Origin: Cyclobacteriaceae bacterium
GTDB taxonomy: Bacteria; Bacteroidota; Bacteroidia; Cytophagales; Cyclobacteriaceae
Assembly (NCBI GenBank): GCA_025358195.1
Contig: JANYKP010000536.1
Coordinates: 1 to 10,351 of the forward strand
Length of the DNA stretch: 10,351 nucleotides
Reading direction: 5' to 3'
The position numbers were made by a program, and so were the translations under genes. How positions within the stretch are numbered: the first letter of the stretch is position 1; the number at the start of each line of letters is the position of its first letter. Under the pieces are notes generated by a model. The model saw only the letters and a list, made by a program, of their open reading frames with translations. It did no database searches and had not been told where the DNA came from. This document shows positions 7,399 through 10,351 of the stretch, one piece after another.

Positions 7399-8082
7399 TT
7401 ATTTAACCAGTTCCTCAAAATCAATATCCATCACCTCATATTTCTTCCACCCCACAAAATCAAAATGCCACCACTCGGAAGCATTCACTTTGAATCCATT
7501 CCGTTCCATCACCCCAATGATCAGGTCCCGGTTCTTTTTTATCTGGGGATCTTTTACGGGTGTAGTCGGCCAGGCGTCTTTGCTGAATGAATCATACTCC
7601 GTCGGCATTTTCAATTCCTTTTTTGTTTTCAGATCCAAAAGGGTCATATCCAGGGCGCAGCCCCGGTTGTGACGGGAACCACGGTAGGGTGAGGCCACAT
7701 ACGTTGTGTCGTGATACTCCTCATAAAATTTGACAGTTGCCGAATACGGCCGATACGCATCGTGCATCTTAACACCCACGCCCAGCGTCTTAAATTCAGC
7801 CTGGGCTTTTTTGAGGGCTTCGGCCACCGGCCTTCTCGCATAGGCTTTCGAAAGATTATAAATTTTCTTGCCAGTAAAATTATTGGTGGTGGCGTAGCGA
7901 ATGTCCATAATCAGGTCCGGGATAAATTTTTCCAGGTCGACCAGTTCTTTCTCCGGATTTGCTTTTAAGCTTTCCTTGTATTCAATATAGTTTGTGGGTT
8001 TGAGCCCATATTTATAGTTGTTCTGGGCAATTGACAGGAAGGGAAGAAAAAGGAAAATTATAAGCGACCTTCTCATATTCAT
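7399..8082 (-). CDS. D-alanyl-D-alanine dipeptidase, VanX/DdpX-like (peptidase M15D)
   Basis: The 227-residue zinc dipeptidase should cleave D-Ala-D-Ala. The family includes VanX of vancomycin resistance and DdpX of Gram-negative bacteria, which lets the cell use D-Ala dipeptide as a nutrient or recycle wall material. The zinc and catalytic residues are in the family spacing: SRHNRGCALDMTL gives His138 and Asp145, and EWWHF gives Glu203 (base) and His206. Arg111 of DAYRP matches the conserved transition-state Arg. Residues 1-19 (MNMRRSLIIFLFLPFLSIA) form a signal peptide cleaved before Gln20, so it acts in the periplasm. An alternative start is Met3 at 8076. No vanH, vanA or vanS/R-like gene is nearby, so a resistance role is not supported. 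It is the first gene of a three-gene group, with 7 bases to the MazG-like gene. Confidence 0.93.
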   Translation of the reverse strand: MNMRRSLIIFLFLPFLSIAQNNYKYGLKPTNYIEYKESLKANPEKELVDLEKFIPDLIMDIRYATTNNFTGKKIYNLSKAYARRPVAEALKKAQAEFKTLGVGVKMHDAYRPYSATVKFYEEYHDTTYVASPYRGSRHNRGCALDMTLLDLKTKKELKMPTEYDSFSKDAWPTTPVKDPQIKKNRDLIIGVMERNGFKVNASEWWHFDFVGWKKYEVMDIDFEELVK

Positions 8083-8250
8083 TTCTAACTTTAGTTCTTT
8101 CTATCTGAATATGAAATTACTGAAAAGAATAGTAAACTCCCCGATGGCTCTTGTCAAAATTGCAATCGTAGAAGACAATTTTCAAACCATTACCCTGACG
8201 TCATTCCATCGAACCAATCTTTTTATTCAAAAAATAAATTAAGCGACCTT
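8061..8250. repeat. 11-bp direct repeats bracketing the vanX-like/hmuV gap
   Basis: TAAGCGACCTT occurs exactly at 8061-8071 and 8240-8250, 179 bases apart. The first copy lies in the signal-peptide codons of the dipeptidase gene and the second in the last codons of hmuV. In both minus-strand genes it reads Arg-Ser-Leu in the same frame. It may be chance, a recombination scar or a short duplication. Only the repeat itself is directly seen. Confidence 0.4.
8144..8242 (+). pseudogene. Possible remnant of a response-regulator receiver N-terminus
   Basis: On the plus strand the ATG at 8144 reads MALVKIAIVEDNFQTITL and then an unrelated tail to a stop at 8240-8242. The first 15 or so residues look like the beta-1 strand and acidic pocket (IVEDN) that begin CheY-like receiver domains of LuxR- or LytTR-type regulators. 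A receiver needs about 120 residues; here only about 18 fit and the frame ends inside the 3' end of hmuV on the other strand. If real, it is a relic left by deletion. A short match by chance in a 140-base gap is also possible. Nothing else in this gap (8083-8222) is recognisable. Confidence 0.3.
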
Positions 8251-9005
8251 GTCTTTTCGTTTTGATGAATGAACGGCTCCAGTTGAAAGGCTTTTAAAAT
8301 ATTTTCTTTCGTCAGTACCATTTCCTTATTACCACCCGCAAGTACGGTGCCGCGATTAAGCAAGAGAATAGTATCGCCAAACCGGGCGGCCAAGTTGAGG
8401 TCATGGACGACACCGATCACTACCAACTCCGGATCTTTTAAGAGGTCTGTCAGCTTGTGCATAAACTGAAACTGGTAATGAATATCAAGAAAGGTCATGG
8501 GTTCATCCAGCATTAGGTAACGCGGTTGGCCCGCGACAGGAAACCAAATTTGGGAAAGCACACGCGCAAAATGGACCCGCTGCTTCTCGCCGCCGCTTAA
8601 GGTCATATAATTGCGGTCAGCCATTTCCCACACGTCAAAAAAGCGCATGGCCTCCTCCGTTGCCTGCTCATCGTGCGGACCGGGTTTTCCTATGAAGTGC
8701 GGATAACGGCCCATCATGACCAACTCCAACACGTTCAAAGGAAACGCAAGGTCAATGTTTTGTGAAAGTACAGCACGCATTCTGGATAACTGTTCGTCAG
8801 AAAGGCCGCGAAGCTCTTTGCCATCGTAAAAAACATTCCCCGATGCTGGTTTCAATTGCCCTGACATCACTTTCACCAGCGTTGACTTACCGGCGCCATT
8901 GGGTCCGATGATCAGGTTCATCTTGCCCGGCTCAAACACGGTTGAGATGTTGTCCAGCAGAACTTTCTGACCTGCCCGCACGGTGATACATTCAACCTTG
9001 ATCAT
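8223..9005 (-). CDS. hmuV: Heme ABC importer ATP-binding protein
   Basis: This 260-residue ATPase drives the importer formed with the upstream permease and binding protein. It shows all ABC motifs: Walker A GPNGAGKST (34-42), Q-loop Gln82 in VLSQN, signature LSGGEKQR (136-143), Walker B YLMLDEP (163-169), D-loop Leu173-Asp174, and switch His201 in VVHDLN. The segment between signature and Walker B (SQIWFPVAGQPRYLMLDEP) has the inserted residues typical of HmuV, unlike the shorter FecE/FhuC ATPases; this supports heme over siderophore but is not proof. The start at 9005 lies 4 bases after the permease stop, so the genes are one operon. The C-terminus includes one copy of the 11-bp direct repeat. 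Confidence 0.92.
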   Translation of the reverse strand: MIKVECITVRAGQKVLLDNISTVFEPGKMNLIIGPNGAGKSTLVKVMSGQLKPASGNVFYDGKELRGLSDEQLSRMRAVLSQNIDLAFPLNVLELVMMGRYPHFIGKPGPHDEQATEEAMRFFDVWEMADRNYMTLSGGEKQRVHFARVLSQIWFPVAGQPRYLMLDEPMTFLDIHYQFQFMHKLTDLLKDPELVVIGVVHDLNLAARFGDTILLLNRGTVLAGGNKEMVLTKENILKAFQLEPFIHQNEKTRSLNLFFE

Positions 9006-9009
9006 TGCG

Positions 9010-10044
9010 TTAAAAGTAATAGTTGTTTTTCCGAAGCAAGATGATAAAAACGGGCACCCCCACTATTGAAGTAACAATGCCGATCGGCAACTCGGCAGGC
9101 ATTAATAATAATCGTGCCGCCAGATCGGCCAGACTCAACAGAATACCACCAAGCAAGGCGCTTCCCAGTAATAAAAACCGATTGTCAGAACCTCTTGTCA
9201 AACGAAGCAAGTGCGGAACGATCAAGCCCACAAAACTGATAACTCCAACAAAAGCGGTAGCGATCGCCACCAGAATTACGTTGATGGCGATGATGGTCAA
9301 TTGCAGTCGCTTAATATTGACTCCTAAAAAAAGGGCTTCCTCCTCCCCCATCATCAATGCATTCAGATGTTTTGTATAACGTAAAGCCCAAAGCATGCAA
9401 AGACACGATGAGGTCCCGATGATAATAACCGAGTACCAGTTGGCACCGGACAAGGTCCCCAGGTTCCAGAAGGTGATGGAGCGCGCCTGCGGGTCACGGG
9501 CGATATAAGAAAGAAAGCCAACACCACTCAGGAAAAGTGCATTAATTGCAATCCCTGTGAGGAGTAAACCCACCACCGAACGGTTGCCACCAATTTTATT
9601 GCGCGAAAGGAAAAATACGATAAGCGTTGAGAGTGCGCCGCCAGCGCATGCGGCGATCGGCAATGTCCAAACACCTGCGTGAATTTTAAAAGTAGCGCCC
9701 AGAACAAAATACAAGGAAGCCCCTAATGCTGCTCCGCTTGAAGTGCCAATCAATCCCGGCTCCACGATGGGGTTTCGAAACAACGCCTGCATCAGCACAC
9801 CTGACATCGCCAGGCTCGCGCCAACAACGATGCACGTCAGGGCGCGGGGAAGGCGAATGTCTAAGAAAATACGTTCTGTCAGATTCAATTGATCCCGAGA
9901 ACGATAGACTTTCGTCAGCGCCGCATAAATATCTTCGAACGTAATCGTGATCGCACCGAACTTGATTGAAATTAGTGTTGTGATGACCAATACAACCAGG
10001 AGAATTGGATAAATTCCTATATACCGGTTACTGAACTTTCCCAT
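9010..10044 (-). CDS. hmuU: Heme/iron ABC importer permease, FecCD family
   Basis: This is a 344-residue inner-membrane permease of the BtuC/FecCD type, about ten transmembrane segments, normally working as a dimer. Characteristic segments are LPRALT (65-70), SGVLMQALFRNPIVEPGLIG (81-100), the cytoplasmic GEEEALFLGV (233-242) that contacts the ATPase, GVISFVGLIVPHLLR (267-281), and PAELPIGIVTSIVGVPVFIILL (316-337). The NPIVEPGLIG wording is that of heme-type permeases, where many siderophore permeases have NPLADP. The start at 10044 overlaps the end of the binding-protein gene by 17 bases, and the stop is 4 bases before hmuV. Heme is the likely substrate; another chelate cannot be excluded. 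Confidence 0.92.
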   Translation of the reverse strand: MGKFSNRYIGIYPILLVVLVITTLISIKFGAITITFEDIYAALTKVYRSRDQLNLTERIFLDIRLPRALTCIVVGASLAMSGVLMQALFRNPIVEPGLIGTSSGAALGASLYFVLGATFKIHAGVWTLPIAACAGGALSTLIVFFLSRNKIGGNRSVVGLLLTGIAINALFLSGVGFLSYIARDPQARSITFWNLGTLSGANWYSVIIIGTSSCLCMLWALRYTKHLNALMMGEEEALFLGVNIKRLQLTIIAINVILVAIATAFVGVISFVGLIVPHLLRLTRGSDNRFLLLGSALLGGILLSLADLAARLLLMPAELPIGIVTSIVGVPVFIILLRKNNYYF

Positions 10045-10351
10045 CCTGATGAATTACCTGCTGCAATTTTATGATGTTTTCTCCTGTGCGCGGACCAATG
10101 TAAACCATATCGTGCTCTTCCACCCGGAATATCCGGTCATTCTTTGCAGCCTTCGTGCCAGCAACCCCTGGTAGTGTTTTTATCTGTTCTAGCGTCCCTA
10201 ACTTATCATAACCAAAGTCAGTTAGCAAGATTACATCGGGATCTGCCTTGGCGATTACCTCCGCCGAAAGTTGAATCATACCACGTTCACCTTCCAAAGG
10301 AATTTCTCCTCCTGCCCATGCTATCATTTTTCCACCCGTAGTATTCCTGGT
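10028..10351 (-). CDS. hmuT: Periplasmic heme-binding protein, C-terminal part (start outside window)
   Basis: This is the C-terminal lobe of a BtuF/FhuD-type binding protein that delivers ligand to the permease. The frame is open to the right edge, so 107 residues are visible and the N-terminal lobe and signal peptide are missing. The Met at 10327 is internal: eight in-frame codons (TRNTTGGK) precede it. HmuT-like features are MIAWAGGE, LSAEVIAKADPDVILLTDFG, the KTLPGVAGTKAAKNDRIFRVEE segment, and GPRTGE near the C-terminus. The GPRTGE motif is typical of heme-binding HmuT. The heme-ligand Tyr expected in the N-terminal half cannot be checked here. Regulation, such as a Fur site, would also lie beyond the edge. 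Confidence 0.88.
   Translation of the reverse strand, partial: TRNTTGGKMIAWAGGEIPLEGERGMIQLSAEVIAKADPDVILLTDFGYDKLGTLEQIKTLPGVAGTKAAKNDRIFRVEEHDMVYIGPRTGENIIKLQQVIHQDGKVQ

Noticed and set aside
7392..7424. Longer MazG-like start giving MILRNWLNKSN
   Set aside because: These residues do not fit the family N-terminus and overlap the dipeptidase gene by 26 bases; the Met at 7391 gives a clean gap.
7399..8082. Vancomycin resistance cluster suggested by the VanX-like gene
   Set aside because: No VanH-, VanA- or VanS/R-like gene is adjacent; VanX-like enzymes are common in Gram-negative bacteria without resistance roles.
8086..8093. TAACTTTA as a plus-strand Bacteroidota -7 box (TAnnTTTG)
   Set aside because: It misses the final G, no TTG lies at the proper upstream spacing, and no intact plus-strand gene follows.
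8156..8182. AAAATTG/CAATTTT inverted repeat as a terminator of hmuV
   Set aside because: The stem is only 7 bp and AT-rich with a 13-base loop and no T-run after it in the hmuV direction.
10325..10327. ATG ending at 10327 (minus strand) as the hmuT start
   Set aside because: It would give a protein lacking the whole N-terminal lobe and signal peptide, and the frame is open to the window edge.

Overview
The window looks like a chromosomal segment of a Gram-negative member of the Bacteroidota, probably of the Cytophagales type. This is inferred from protein style, not from any search. The signs are an exported tricorn-like S41 peptidase, a lipoprotein amidohydrolase, a short MazG-like protein with a typical Bacteroidota tail, a HmuTUV-type heme importer, no clear Shine-Dalgarno sequences, and dispersed palindromic repeats between genes. 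Nearly all of it is ordinary housekeeping or uptake sequence. I see no phage, transposase, CRISPR array, defence system, rRNA or tRNA.

Left part, plus strand (2-5172). The window opens inside gcvT (glycine cleavage T protein), whose 5' end lies outside. Its stop codon overlaps the start of a ComB-family 2-phosphosulfolactate phosphatase gene as ATGA. The last 26 codons of gcvT are three degenerate copies of a small palindromic repeat, and the arm of the last copy contains the comB start codon. A 129-base gap follows, holding a five-unit heptamer array and a 29-base dyad. Then comes a large exported tricorn-like protease of 1089 residues with beta-propeller repeats, a charged linker, a PDZ-like region and an S41 catalytic domain.

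Middle (5173-5424). The tricorn gene and the next gene converge on a 252-base gap that contains two dispersed repeat elements rather than a clear terminator.

Right part, minus strand (10351 down to 5425). Two gene groups run leftward. The first is hmuT (partial, cut by the window edge), hmuU and hmuV, which together form a heme/iron ABC importer: periplasmic binding protein, FecCD permease and ATPase. After a 140-base gap comes a tight group of three genes: a VanX-like D-Ala-D-Ala dipeptidase, a MazG-like nucleotide pyrophosphohydrolase and an amidohydrolase-3 family lipoprotein. The gap carries what looks like a fragment of a response-regulator N-terminus on the plus strand, and an 11-bp direct repeat brackets it.

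The most interesting points are the repeat-derived gcvT tail that also builds the gcvT/comB junction, the dyad in front of the tricorn gene, the repeat pair between the convergent genes, and the possible response-regulator relic. I found no evidence of a wholly new multi-gene system.
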